DNA of 64,000 bases from Acidiflorens sp963841945 (GTDB lineage: Bacteria > Acidobacteriota > Terriglobia > Terriglobales > Acidobacteriaceae): positions 124,001-188,000 of the forward strand of contig CAWJFC010000008.1 in assembly GCA_963841945.1 (NCBI GenBank), in the 5' to 3' direction. The notes below the pieces were generated by a model. The model worked only from the letters and a program-made list of their open reading frames with translations, made no database searches and was not told the DNA's origin. The position numbers were made by a program, and so were the translations under genes. Positions 25,829 through 34,751 of the stretch are shown piece by piece (within the stretch, counting starts at the first letter, position 1; each line of letters opens with the position of its first letter).

Positions 25829-26241
25829 AGGCCAAGAAACCCCATTGGTCCAAGTTTCGTCCGGCTGGCAAGGATCCGCAATTGGCGAGTTTGGAGCGGC
25901 TTGATCATGGACGACTTGATTCTCGGGCCGGCTGGAAAATGGTGTGAGTCGGCACTTGCTGGGCGTCCTCGGACCGCCTCGACTAGATTGTCTTCCGCGC
26001 CTTTTGGAGTGGCCATGGGGCAATGCATTGACACTCCAAGTGACCTATCAATACGGATTCAGGGTCACTGTAATTGGCGGATTCCGGCGAAGGGACAACC
26101 ACACTTGCCTTTGGCTTTGTTGCAGAAACCATGACAGTCAGCCCTCTTTAAGGGGCTGGGTCCGGGGGCGGATTGGTAGTTCATTTGCGCGACGGCCCGA
26201 CGATCAGCTTCCTCGATCCTGACTTGATGTATGGGACCGAG
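25829..26241. other. Leader region of the peptide transporter/sigma/CHAT operon
   Basis: If the ATPase starts at 25828, this 413-base region is its leader and promoter; part may be coding if the TTG at 26023 is used. AGTGACC (26039-26045) and GGTCACT (26063-26069) form an inverted repeat with a 17-base spacer, a possible regulator site. GGAG followed by ATG (26034) opens an 84-codon out-of-frame ORF with no recognisable family. I see no clear -35/-10 pair. Confidence 0.35.
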
Positions 26242-27438
26242 CTAGTTGTTCGTGCCGGTCTGGGCAAGATCCCAGAATTCTTCCATCCGCCCCATCACTC
26301 CCAACATTTCGAGGCATTCTTGATCCGCGCTACGGAGCCCGCGCATTCTCGAATCTTGGGCAACACAAGATTCGCTCGCTAAGAGCTCGGCGACGTAGAG
26401 AGCCGTGCAAGTATCGAAGCCGGAATGAGCAATGCGAGTCGGGCGATGGTGGTGTGCGATCGCCTCGACCGCCAGGTGTGGAATGCCCCACAACCCCAGG
26501 AGGTAGGCGCCCACCTCGGCGTGAGAGGTCCCCATTAGTTCTTCTTCTGCCTCATGAATCTCACAGCCGCGCTTCCGAGAGAGCTCGAGGATTTTGCAGA
26601 ACCGATCCGGCAAATTGCTGGCGAAGATCAACCTCCCGATATCGTGAAGGAGTCCGGCGAGGATCGTGACGTCCCGATCGCTGCGATCGACGGGGAGTTT
26701 CCCCGCGATCGAGGCGACACGTTGAGCATGTTGCTGGAGAAATTCATGCGCCGACGCAGGAATGCATCTGTGCGGAAGGAAGGCTTTGAAGGTCTCCGCG
26801 ACGAGAACGAGATTCTTGATGGTTTCCATTCCGAGCCGGCTCACGGCTCCGGGCAAGCTGGTAACCTCTTGCGGGAGGCCAAAGAAGGCGCTATTCACGA
26901 GCTGCAACACTTTTGCCGTGAGCGCCATATCCTGCTGGACAATCTCAGCGACTTTGGAGATCGGCGTTTCCGGATTCATGAGGGCCTGGGTAAGTGCCGC
27001 ATAAGTGGCGGAAAGAGGCGGTAGCTGTCCGATGGATCCGATGACTTCGCGAATGCGCGCGCCAGACAAAACATCCTGAAGCGCGCAGACGGCCTCAATA
27101 GCGGAGACGAGGTCGGCTGAACTGCACGGTTTTGCGAGAAAACGGTGAGCGACCGGAACGGCCCGAGTGGCGGTTTCCGATTCACAATGACCGGAGAGGA
27201 CGATGCGCGCGATTCCCGGGAAGCGATTGCGCAACTGGGTGAGAAGCGCGACTCCGTCCATAATGGGCATGCGCATATCCGATACGACAACATCGAAGGA
27301 GCCGCGCTCACAGGCCTGCAAGGCGGCGGCGCCCCCGATAGCAAATTCCATCTCCCACTGCTTGCGTTCCCCGTACAGCATCCGGCGGATGCCTTCGAGG
27401 ATTCTGGGCTCGTCATCCACGAACAAAATGCGCTTCAT
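26242..27438 (-). CDS. Response regulator with HDOD output domain
   Basis: 398 residues. REC domain (1-120; ILFVDDEPRILEG, acceptor Asp in VVVSDMRMP, RIVLSGH, RFLAKPCS), a linker, then an HDOD domain (about 135-335) with GQLPPLSATY, VNSAFFGLPQEV and AGLLHDIGRLIF. HDOD proteins act as signalling scaffolds rather than proven phosphodiesterases. The ATG overlaps the stop of the six-PAS kinase by 4 bases (27435-27438), so that kinase is the probable phosphodonor. The N-terminus closely resembles the regulator at 31614-32756. Confidence 0.9.
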   Translation of the reverse strand: MKRILFVDDEPRILEGIRRMLYGERKQWEMEFAIGGAAALQACERGSFDVVVSDMRMPIMDGVALLTQLRNRFPGIARIVLSGHCESETATRAVPVAHRFLAKPCSSADLVSAIEAVCALQDVLSGARIREVIGSIGQLPPLSATYAALTQALMNPETPISKVAEIVQQDMALTAKVLQLVNSAFFGLPQEVTSLPGAVSRLGMETIKNLVLVAETFKAFLPHRCIPASAHEFLQQHAQRVASIAGKLPVDRSDRDVTILAGLLHDIGRLIFASNLPDRFCKILELSRKRGCEIHEAEEELMGTSHAEVGAYLLGLWGIPHLAVEAIAHHHRPTRIAHSGFDTCTALYVAELLASESCVAQDSRMRGLRSADQECLEMLGVMGRMEEFWDLAQTGTNN

Positions 27439-30400
27439 GCGGATCCCCCCTGAGCGGCCGCGTTCAGAGCGATTGCGTCCTTGGGAAGACGGATGATAAA
27501 AGTGGTTCCTTTTCCCTCCTCAGTTTCGAAATGAATCGTGCCCTGATGTTTGTCGACGACGATGGAACGGGCAATGGCGAGTCCCTGACCGGTCCCCTTA
27601 CCGACTTCTTTCGTCGTGAAAAAAGGTTCAAAGATGCGTTCGCGTAAGTGGTTGGGTATGCCTGTGCCGGTATCTTGGATACGAATTTCCGCCCAATCGG
27701 GGCAATTGAGCGTTTTCACGAGAATCTTCCCCTTTTCTCCGCTGGCGCGATCGACGACATCGCCGATCGCGTGGGCGGCGTTCACGATCAGGTTCAAGAT
27801 AACCTGATTAAGCTCGCTGGGAACGCACGAGACAGGGGGCAGTGAAGGATCAAGTTCCGCTTCCAGATCCGAGACATATTTCCACTCGTTCCGCGAGACC
27901 GTGATGGTGCTTTGAATGGCACGGTTTAGATCGCAGGCGGTTTTTTCCTTGCTGCCAGGATGCGAAAACTCCTTCATGGCACTCACGAGCTTCGAAACAC
28001 GAGTGATGCCCTCTTTGGTCTGTGCCAGTGCTTTAGGAATCTCTTCCAGGAGGTAGGCAGCATCTATCTGTTTGATGGCAGAACCGGGTTGGAGCGGGGC
28101 GTCACCTGGTTGCCCATTGCGATTACGCTCGACCGCACAGGCCTGAACCGCCTGGAGACCTCGGTCATGGTCTTTGATCAGCTCCCGCAAATCCTGAAAT
28201 GCTTCAGTAAGGAAACAGACATTGTCGCCAATGTACTGCGTAGGAGTATTAATCTCGTGGGCAATGCCCGATGCGAGCTGGCCGATTCCCTCGAGCTTTT
28301 GCGCCTGGCGGAGCTGGCTTTCGAGTTCGCGGCGCTTAGTTAAATCGCGCACAAAGGCGAAACAATACTCCTGGCCGTCGAATTCCAGATAGTTAGCGGT
28401 TACTTCCACTGGAAAGACGCGTCCGGTCTTACTTGTTTCCGAATCTTCAAGGCTAAGCGAGCCGGTAGTCTTGAGCTGTTGCCAATAGGCCCTCCATCCT
28501 TCCATCGAGAGATGTGGAGCGATGTCGAGGATCGACAAGGAGAGCAACTCTTCGCGGGAGCGTTCCAGGTTGCGGCAGGCCGCCTGATTGGCGTAGACGA
28601 TGCGGGCCTCCGGGTCTGCCCAAAGCACACCATCGGAGGCGATTTCCAGGGAATGCGTGGTAAGACGGAGCAGTCGTTCGGCTTCTTTGCGCTCGGTGAT
28701 ATCGTCGTAAGTACCGACGACGCCGGAGACGTTCCCTTCCAAGTCGAAGAGGGGAAGTTTGTTCGTTTGAAGCCAGAGCACGCTTCCATCGGATCTGGTC
28801 TGGCATTCATGATGGTTGAGATTGGGAGAAAGGTGTTTCATGACTCGTTCGTCATCGGCACGATAAAGCTCAGCGACATCCTTCCAGTCTAGATCGAAGT
28901 CGCTCTTGCCGACGATCGCAGCAGGGGATTCCAGTCCTGCGTCGGTAGCGAAAGGACGATTGCAGCCGGAATAAACGCAATTCCGGTCTTTCCAGAAAAC
29001 ACGCTGAGGGATCGCGTCCAGGATGGACTGGAGCATCTGGCGCGAGGAGCGAAGCTCTTCTTCTGCGCGGCGGCGTTCACTGATGTCGCGTACGAAGGCG
29101 AAACAATATTCCTGCCCGTCGAACTCAACATAGTTCGCCATGACCTCGACCGGGAACGTCCGGCCGTGTTTGGCTTTGTGGAGCGTTTCCATGGCCATTG
29201 CCCCCTGGCTCATGAGGTCTTTCCAGAACGTGCTCCAGACGTCTTTTTGGTAGAGGAGGTCGATGTCGGAAACCGAAAGCGACAGAAGCTCTTCGCGTGA
29301 ACGGCCCAAGGAATGGCAGGCACCCTCGTTGGCATAGACAATGGAACCTTCTGGGTTGATCCACAATACTGAATCGGACGCATGTTCAACCGAGAACTGC
29401 GTGAGCCGCAACTCCCTTTCCGCCCGCCGGCGTTCTGTGATGTCTTCCTTGAGCGCGAGGTAGTGGGTGATGGTTCCATGGGCGTCGAGAATCGGCCGGA
29501 TGCTCACGGCTTCCCAGAAAAGCTCGCCGTTTTTCTTCTTATTGCAAAGCTCGCCTCGCCACTCGCGCCCCTGTTTGATGTTGGACCAGAGGGCCCGATA
29601 CGTTTCGGGAGGGGTGAGACCAGATTTCTCGATACGGGAGGTCATTCCGAGGACTTCGTTCAGTCGATAGCCAGTGACCTCAGTGAACTTCCGGTTCACG
29701 TAACTGATCCGGCCTTTAGGGTCAGTAATGACGACGGATGTCGGACTCTGCTCGACGGCCATCGATAACTGCTGGAGCGTGTCTTCATTTTTTTTGCGCT
29801 CGGTGACATCGTGCGAAAGACCCAGAAACTCGACGAGTTCACCGGATTCATCGAGAATGGGATGGCCAATGGCGTGAATATTTCGAATGGTGCCATCCGG
29901 CAGGACGATGCGGGCGTCGGTTTCATAGTCTTTCTTCTCCGCCATCGACTGGCGGAGGGTGTGAACGAAACCGGCTAGATCATCGGGATGAACCCCGGCG
30001 AGTGACTTCTCGAACGGCACAACGCCGTCGCCCGGCTCCAGTCCGAAGATGCGGTAGTGCTCTTCTGACCAGTAAACCGACTCTCGCTGGTCGACCTTCC
30101 AGGCCCAACTTCCGATGTGGCTCAGTCTCTGGGATTCCGCCAGGTAAGCCTGGCTGCGCCGCAGTTTCTGCTCGTCACGTTTTCGGTCGGTGATGTCGCG
30201 GAAGGTCCAGATTCGACCGTAGTACTTGCCATCCTTATCAAGGACCGGGGATGAGTAGCGGTCGATCACCATTCCGTTCTTGAACTTGATTTCATCACAG
30301 CTGGTTTCGTGACGGTGTTCGTAAAGGTGCTTGACTTTAAACAGGAACTCGTCGGGACTTGCGACCTGGGTTAAGATGTGCTTGAGCATCGCCTCGTCAT

Positions 30401-31382
30401 CATTCGTTTCGCAGAGATCCGGTGGAACCTGCATGATCTCACTGAATCGCCGATTGCGAAGGATGATACGGTTATTGCCGCTCACGACCAATATTCCATC
30501 CAAAGTGGAGTTCGTCTGGGCCTCGAGAAAGGCAGTCTCGGCAAGCAGCTTTTCTTGGGTTCGTCTGCGCTCCGAAACCTCGGCCATCAGATCTTCATTT
30601 GCCATTTCGAGCGCGATCGTTCTGTTTGAGACTTTCCGTTCGAGTTCTTCATTCAGTCGTTGGATCTTGTACTCTCCGGTCTCGCGACGGCGAATCTCAT
30701 CCATGATTCTATGAATAAGAAGCATTGCAATGGCAAGCGCCAGAAGAACGGAGAACCAGATCAGGAAAACCGCTCGCGTTCCTGCCTTTGTGTATTGCAC
30801 CGACGACTCTAGGAGTTGCTGAGACATCTCTCGCTTCTGAAAGTCGATAAAGTCACTCCATGCTGTGTGGTATTGCAGCAACAAAGGTATCGTGATCCCA
30901 ATCAGCGACTCCCGAGCCTTTGTGTCTTTCCCGGCAAGCACGAGAGGGAGTACACATTCCACGCTCTTCATGTAGGCAGCCCGTGTCGACGCGATGGAAT
31001 CGTAAAGCCGTTGCTCCTCAGGGGATCCAATACGGACACGCAGTTCATCGAGAATTGCGGACAGCTTCCGACTGTTCTGCTGACGGAGACCCAGAAGCAA
31101 ATCTATCTTCTCGCGGTCATGGACGAATACCAACTCCGTGAGTATGCGGCCATTCTGGTTGGAAAGGTTGAGAGCCGCGGTCGCCAGCTCCACGTCTGTC
31201 CATTGATTCTCCCGGATCGACTCGGAGCGCAAATGCATGGCTCGCGTCGTGCTCAAGCCGCTGTAGTCAACGCCAATGATAGTGAAGATCAGAACCAGAA
31301 GACCACAGACAAGAGCCGGCGCGATAGCGCGGCTGCCCATTTTTTTCTCCGTAGCCTTGTGCCCTGATCGTTCAGTGCTCAT
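27435..31382 (-). CDS. Six-PAS membrane histidine kinase
   Basis: 1315 residues. Two helices (about 18-40 and 205-225) flank a periplasmic four-helix sensor of the CHASE3/4HB kind, then a coiled coil, six PAS domains between about 285 and 1010, a HisKA-like segment with GIAHEINTP (phospho-His 1042) and HATPase (about 1150-1300; NLIVNAAHAI, DTGTGI, GTGQGLAI). PAS 4 and PAS 6 are near duplicates (both VYAN, then SLGRSREELLSLS or NLERSREELLSLS, then EFDGQEYCFAFVRD). An in-frame ATG at 31340 has GGAG six bases upstream and may be the true start, shortening the protein by 14 residues. Coupled to REC-HDOD by a 4-base overlap. Confidence 0.9.
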   Translation of the reverse strand: MSTERSGHKATEKKMGSRAIAPALVCGLLVLIFTIIGVDYSGLSTTRAMHLRSESIRENQWTDVELATAALNLSNQNGRILTELVFVHDREKIDLLLGLRQQNSRKLSAILDELRVRIGSPEEQRLYDSIASTRAAYMKSVECVLPLVLAGKDTKARESLIGITIPLLLQYHTAWSDFIDFQKREMSQQLLESSVQYTKAGTRAVFLIWFSVLLALAIAMLLIHRIMDEIRRRETGEYKIQRLNEELERKVSNRTIALEMANEDLMAEVSERRRTQEKLLAETAFLEAQTNSTLDGILVVSGNNRIILRNRRFSEIMQVPPDLCETNDDEAMLKHILTQVASPDEFLFKVKHLYEHRHETSCDEIKFKNGMVIDRYSSPVLDKDGKYYGRIWTFRDITDRKRDEQKLRRSQAYLAESQRLSHIGSWAWKVDQRESVYWSEEHYRIFGLEPGDGVVPFEKSLAGVHPDDLAGFVHTLRQSMAEKKDYETDARIVLPDGTIRNIHAIGHPILDESGELVEFLGLSHDVTERKKNEDTLQQLSMAVEQSPTSVVITDPKGRISYVNRKFTEVTGYRLNEVLGMTSRIEKSGLTPPETYRALWSNIKQGREWRGELCNKKKNGELFWEAVSIRPILDAHGTITHYLALKEDITERRRAERELRLTQFSVEHASDSVLWINPEGSIVYANEGACHSLGRSREELLSLSVSDIDLLYQKDVWSTFWKDLMSQGAMAMETLHKAKHGRTFPVEVMANYVEFDGQEYCFAFVRDISERRRAEEELRSSRQMLQSILDAIPQRVFWKDRNCVYSGCNRPFATDAGLESPAAIVGKSDFDLDWKDVAELYRADDERVMKHLSPNLNHHECQTRSDGSVLWLQTNKLPLFDLEGNVSGVVGTYDDITERKEAERLLRLTTHSLEIASDGVLWADPEARIVYANQAACRNLERSREELLSLSILDIAPHLSMEGWRAYWQQLKTTGSLSLEDSETSKTGRVFPVEVTANYLEFDGQEYCFAFVRDLTKRRELESQLRQAQKLEGIGQLASGIAHEINTPTQYIGDNVCFLTEAFQDLRELIKDHDRGLQAVQACAVERNRNGQPGDAPLQPGSAIKQIDAAYLLEEIPKALAQTKEGITRVSKLVSAMKEFSHPGSKEKTACDLNRAIQSTITVSRNEWKYVSDLEAELDPSLPPVSCVPSELNQVILNLIVNAAHAIGDVVDRASGEKGKILVKTLNCPDWAEIRIQDTGTGIPNHLRERIFEPFFTTKEVGKGTGQGLAIARSIVVDKHQGTIHFETEEGKGTTFIIRLPKDAIALNAAAQGGSA

Positions 31383-31613
31383 CTCCGCACTCTTTACTCC
31401 TGGCCGCGGCGAAATAGGCGGGACCAGTCTTTATCGGCACAAGTGAGCAAGGAAGACAATCAGGGGGCAGTTACCTTTGGCACCTTCGGCCCGGAAGGAA
31501 GAATGCCGATTAGTGCTCAGCGTTGCGCCGCCGACCGTTTTGGGACGACGAAAGATTATGAAAACGTCAGCCCCGAATGGGTTCGGCTAGTGGGCAACAG
31601 CAAGGAATGATCG

Positions 31614-32756
31614 ATGACAGACAAAATTCTATTCGTCGACGATGAGCCGGCGGTATTGGATGGGTATAAAAGGATACTTCACCGCGAATTCGACGTCAGC
31701 ACGGCAATTGGTGGCACTGAAGGCTTAAAGACAATTCATGCTGATGGCCCGTATGCAATTGTCGTTTCCGATATGCGAATGCCGGAAATGAGCGGTGGCC
31801 AATTTCTGTCACGTGTCAAACAGATAGCACCAGACACGGTAAGAATGCTACTGACCGGCCATGCAGATGTGAGCGGAGCGATCGACGCCGTGAATGAAGG
31901 AAATATCTTTCGCTTTCTGACGAAGCCGTGCGACAAAGAAGGTCTGAGCAAGGCAATCACGGCCGGCCTGATTCAGTACCGATTGGTGACCGCGGAGAAA
32001 GATCTCCTTGAAAATACACTGATGGGCAGCATCAAAGTCCTGACCGACGTTTTGAGCGCGGTGAATCCGGAAGCATTTGGCAGATCCATGCGCATCACAC
32101 GATGCGTTCGTCATTTGGTGGGAAAGTTCGGCTTGTCGTCCCCGTGGCGGTTTGAGGCCGCCGCGATGCTCTCGCAGCTTGGTTGCGTCAGCCTCGAGCC
32201 GGAACTCATGCGAGCGGCCTATGTCGGCATGAATCTGTCCCCGGAAGACAAGGCCCGGTTCGCCGCACATCCAATGGTGGCCCGGGACCTGCTCGTCAGC
32301 ATTCCGCGCCTCGAGCCGATTGCCTGGATGATCAGCCAGCAATTGGCTAGGGAACCCTCGCAAGACGCCCCAAGAGTGCCGACATTGCCCGCCGACGCCA
32401 TGGTATTCGGCGCCAAACTACTGAAGCTTGCGATCGCATTCGATGACCTCGGCATGCGCGGTTTGTCTGAGGAGGATGCCATGACGCGGCTCCGTTTGCG
32501 AAGTAGCGAATTTGGAGAAGAGCTGATTGATGCGTTGAAGGACATGAAGCCTGAGGGCGGGAAGATGGAGCTACGGAAGGTTCCTGTCAACAAACTATCC
32601 CCTGGCATGATCCTGCAACAGGAGATCAGAAATAAAGCAGGAATGCTCGTGATGGCGAAAGGCCAGGAAGTTACTCATGCTTTACTCATAAAACTGGCAA
32701 ATTTCGCTCGAGCCGGGACAGTCGACAGAGAAATGATTGCGTTAGTTCCCGTATAG
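31614..32756 (+). CDS. Response regulator with decayed HD-GYP output domain
   Basis: 380 residues. REC domain (1-125; ILFVDDEPAVLDG, acceptor Asp in VVSDMRMPEM, MLLTGHA, RFLTKPCD), then a region with the helix pattern of RpfG-type HD-GYP proteins: FEAAAMLSQLGCVSL stands where the metal-binding LLHDIGKIGI motif should be, and later EDKARFAAHPMVARDLL matches the conserved HP segment. His and Asp ligands are replaced by Ser-Gln, and the GYP motif is not seen, so catalysis is unlikely. The C-terminal 70 residues resemble the VNKLSPGMILQQEI tail of such regulators. AAGGAA precedes the ATG. It is divergent from the six-PAS kinase. Confidence 0.85.
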   Translation: MTDKILFVDDEPAVLDGYKRILHREFDVSTAIGGTEGLKTIHADGPYAIVVSDMRMPEMSGGQFLSRVKQIAPDTVRMLLTGHADVSGAIDAVNEGNIFRFLTKPCDKEGLSKAITAGLIQYRLVTAEKDLLENTLMGSIKVLTDVLSAVNPEAFGRSMRITRCVRHLVGKFGLSSPWRFEAAAMLSQLGCVSLEPELMRAAYVGMNLSPEDKARFAAHPMVARDLLVSIPRLEPIAWMISQQLAREPSQDAPRVPTLPADAMVFGAKLLKLAIAFDDLGMRGLSEEDAMTRLRLRSSEFGEELIDALKDMKPEGGKMELRKVPVNKLSPGMILQQEIRNKAGMLVMAKGQEVTHALLIKLANFARAGTVDREMIALVPV

Positions 32757-32971
32757 CTTCGCATTTGGCTGTATTCAAGAATCTTTCTTCCGCTTTGAAA
32801 GGGCTTGGTCTGGCTGACCCGCGCTCTACGATGAAAAATGTGCGGGGCAATCGTCGTTAATCAGGCGACCAAGCGAGGTGCGCCAATGGGTTCCTCGTTC
32901 AGGCCGAACTCGTGTTCCGGGTGCTAGCGCCTGATAGTGGCCGTCATCAGGAAACGGACTCTCTGCTCTTG

Positions 32972-33598
32972 TTAAGCTTGGCGCGATGGCGGGATCAAGG
33001 CGGCGTCTTGAGCTTTCGGATAGAAATATTCCAGGCAAACAGGGCATAAGGAATGGGAGACATTGGGCAGGCCGCGCTCAAGGTGAGCCGGCACAAACTC
33101 CCAATAGAAAGGTGGCGTGACTCTCTGGGAACAACGACAATGCATACACACGACTATCAACGAATTGGAATTCACGTACTCTGCGCTGTCCAACGCAGCG
33201 GAAGACGGTTGCGGCTGTTCGGAGACGAGGTTGTTTCTAACTAGATATCCCGACGGAGCAAGTGGTTGGATCTGCATTCGAAACTTCCTGAGCACTTGTG
33301 GACTGGAACATTCATACAAGCATTCCCAGATTGTCCCTTCTCTCCCAACCCTTTCGAACGCAGCGATATAGAACCCAAGTAAATCTTCGCCAATCACCTG
33401 AAACAGATCGGTGCCGATAACAGCATTGTTCGCCAACTCAGGCGCGCCATTCTCCGCTGCGAACTGGTCCCAGGCCGGATTGCGGTACACCAAGCGCAAA
33501 TTTCGATCGAGAGCAAAGATGACGTCTGCGCTATGTTCAAGGACGTCGCGCAAATCTGCGAGGGTCGGAATCAAAAGATCGCCGTTCATCATGGTCAC
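32972..33598 (-). CDS. PAS protein with C-terminal zinc-binding tail
   Basis: 208 residues. A PAS domain (about 12-120; VIFALDRNLRLVYRNPAWDQF) is followed by a tail with CMHCR, then a Trp, then SHSLCPVCLEYFYP. That Cys-x2-Cys ... SHxxCPxC arrangement is the zinc-like ending common to stand-alone PAS signalling proteins. The GTG at 33598 has AAGG seven bases upstream; ATGs at 33592 and 33589 are alternatives. No kinase domain is present. Transcription starts from the region with palindromes at 33646-33670 and 33744-33759. Ligand and partner unknown. Confidence 0.75.
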   Translation of the reverse strand: MTMMNGDLLIPTLADLRDVLEHSADVIFALDRNLRLVYRNPAWDQFAAENGAPELANNAVIGTDLFQVIGEDLLGFYIAAFERVGREGTIWECLYECSSPQVLRKFRMQIQPLAPSGYLVRNNLVSEQPQPSSAALDSAEYVNSNSLIVVCMHCRCSQRVTPPFYWEFVPAHLERGLPNVSHSLCPVCLEYFYPKAQDAALIPPSRQA

Positions 33599-33645
33599 AT
33601 CATTACCTTAGGCACAGCACATCCTCAGGTGGCTCGATCCATGAG

Positions 33646-33670
33646 CATATTTCGATGTTCCAGAAATATG
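33646..33670. promoter_or_regulatory. Inverted repeat, possible operator of the PAS gene
   Basis: CATATTTC (33646-33653) and GAAATATG (33663-33670) are exact reverse complements with a 9-base spacer, about 50 bases upstream of the PAS gene start. Size and symmetry suit a dimeric regulator; none is assigned. Confidence 0.4.
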
Positions 33671-33743
33671 GATACGCCGTCAAGGGTCAGGGTCGTGATA
33701 TCTCGATTTTACTCATTGACCTCAAGAAAAGGCGAAACAAAAA

Positions 33744-33759
33744 GCGCTAGCGCTAGCGC
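33744..33759. promoter_or_regulatory. 16-bp perfect palindrome GCGCTAGCGCTAGCGC
   Basis: Fully self-complementary, 146 bases upstream of the PAS gene start. The core GCGCTAGCGC is also the centre of the 14-bp palindrome at 43274-43287 before the respiratory operon. It may be a regulator site or an incidental GC palindrome. Confidence 0.35.
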
Positions 33760-34013
33760 CTTGGTTTCAATAACTGACAATCCGTCCCCTGCGACGGGCG
33801 TCGCTTCGGATCGCTGCCGAACAATCGGCAGACTGACGAAATATTGGGAGAGATTCCACCCGCGCACTCTTGGAGCGATTGGTATTTTGTAGGAATCGTT
33901 CTCGTTTCAGGGGTACGGCCAGCGACGTCAACAATCCGACCCCACTACAGGAACTTAGTCAAAGGTGTGAGATCGTCGCAATTCTAGCAATGATAATGCG
34001 ACCCGCCAAATGC

Positions 34014-34751
34014 TTACTTTTGCGCGTAAACAATCCCCGGGGCTCCGTAAGGAGGGTCAGAGACCATCCGAATATAGGCGATGAGTGCCCGAATTTCGGA
34101 TTTCGACAGAGTGTATTCATAGGGCGCCATGAGCGGCGACTTATTGAGTGCGGGTCCGCCGTGGGAAATGATCGCAAGCAGGTCCGCGTCACTCATCTTG
34201 TTCAGCGTGTCGCCTTCCGTGAAAGGATGGGGCTTGACTTCGAGATTGTCGTAGTTCGAGACGCGCTCGGGCGTGGAGTCCTGGTTGTGGCAGCGGGCGC
34301 AGTATTGGTCATTGATCTGGCTTCCGAGCATTTCCTGGTAGCCGAGAGCGATCTCTTCGAGTTTTAGCTCGACAGTCTTGCCGGCTTTGGTTGTTGTCGC
34401 GGCGGTCAGTTGATAGCGGCCGGGAATCGTGCCCAAGGAAATGTTGGAAGTAAATTGACCGCTTGAGTCAGTGAGGCCTGCCGCAGGGTCGAGATAAATG
34501 CCGTTCGGTCCATGGATAATAACAAGCGCCCCGGCGACCGCGTTGCTTTGCTCGTCATTGACCTGTACGATGACGGGCTGAGGCAGCGGTGTACCCACTT
34601 CGGCGAGCTGCTTTCCACCGCTTGATTCGACGATGGCGGCGCCGTATGCGGTAGGTTTGGGAAAGAGATATGTCGTCGCGGCATGCTGTCTGCACCCGAT
34701 GTGCAAGGCCGCGGCAAAAATCACAATCAGGATGCAAGCGCTGCGTTTCAT
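34014..34751 (-). CDS. Monohaem cytochrome c lipoprotein with Ig-like domain
   Basis: 245 residues from the ATG at 34751, which overlaps the upstream stop by 4 bases; the frame runs open further but has no reason to start earlier. Signal peptide with lipobox-like HIGC (Cys near 20), so probably membrane-anchored. Residues about 45-140 form a bacterial Ig-like (Big_1) sandwich (VIVQVNDEQSNAVAGA, GIYLDPAAGLTDSSGQFTS). The C-terminal 90 residues carry one haem site CARCH and a downstream Met (SPLMAPYEYTLSKSEIRALIAYI) that can be the axial ligand. It is the last gene of the bc-complex operon and probably passes electrons onward in the periplasm. Confidence 0.82.
   Translation of the reverse strand: MKRSACILIVIFAAALHIGCRQHAATTYLFPKPTAYGAAIVESSGGKQLAEVGTPLPQPVIVQVNDEQSNAVAGALVIIHGPNGIYLDPAAGLTDSSGQFTSNISLGTIPGRYQLTAATTTKAGKTVELKLEEIALGYQEMLGSQINDQYCARCHNQDSTPERVSNYDNLEVKPHPFTEGDTLNKMSDADLLAIISHGGPALNKSPLMAPYEYTLSKSEIRALIAYIRMVSDPPYGAPGIVYAQK

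Larger units (their letters stand above)
33599..34013. other. 415-base intergenic region upstream of the PAS gene
   Basis: Contains the promoter side of the PAS gene and the 3' flank of the cytochrome operon (both minus strand). It holds two symmetric elements described separately. No RNA gene or ORF of note. Confidence 0.4.
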
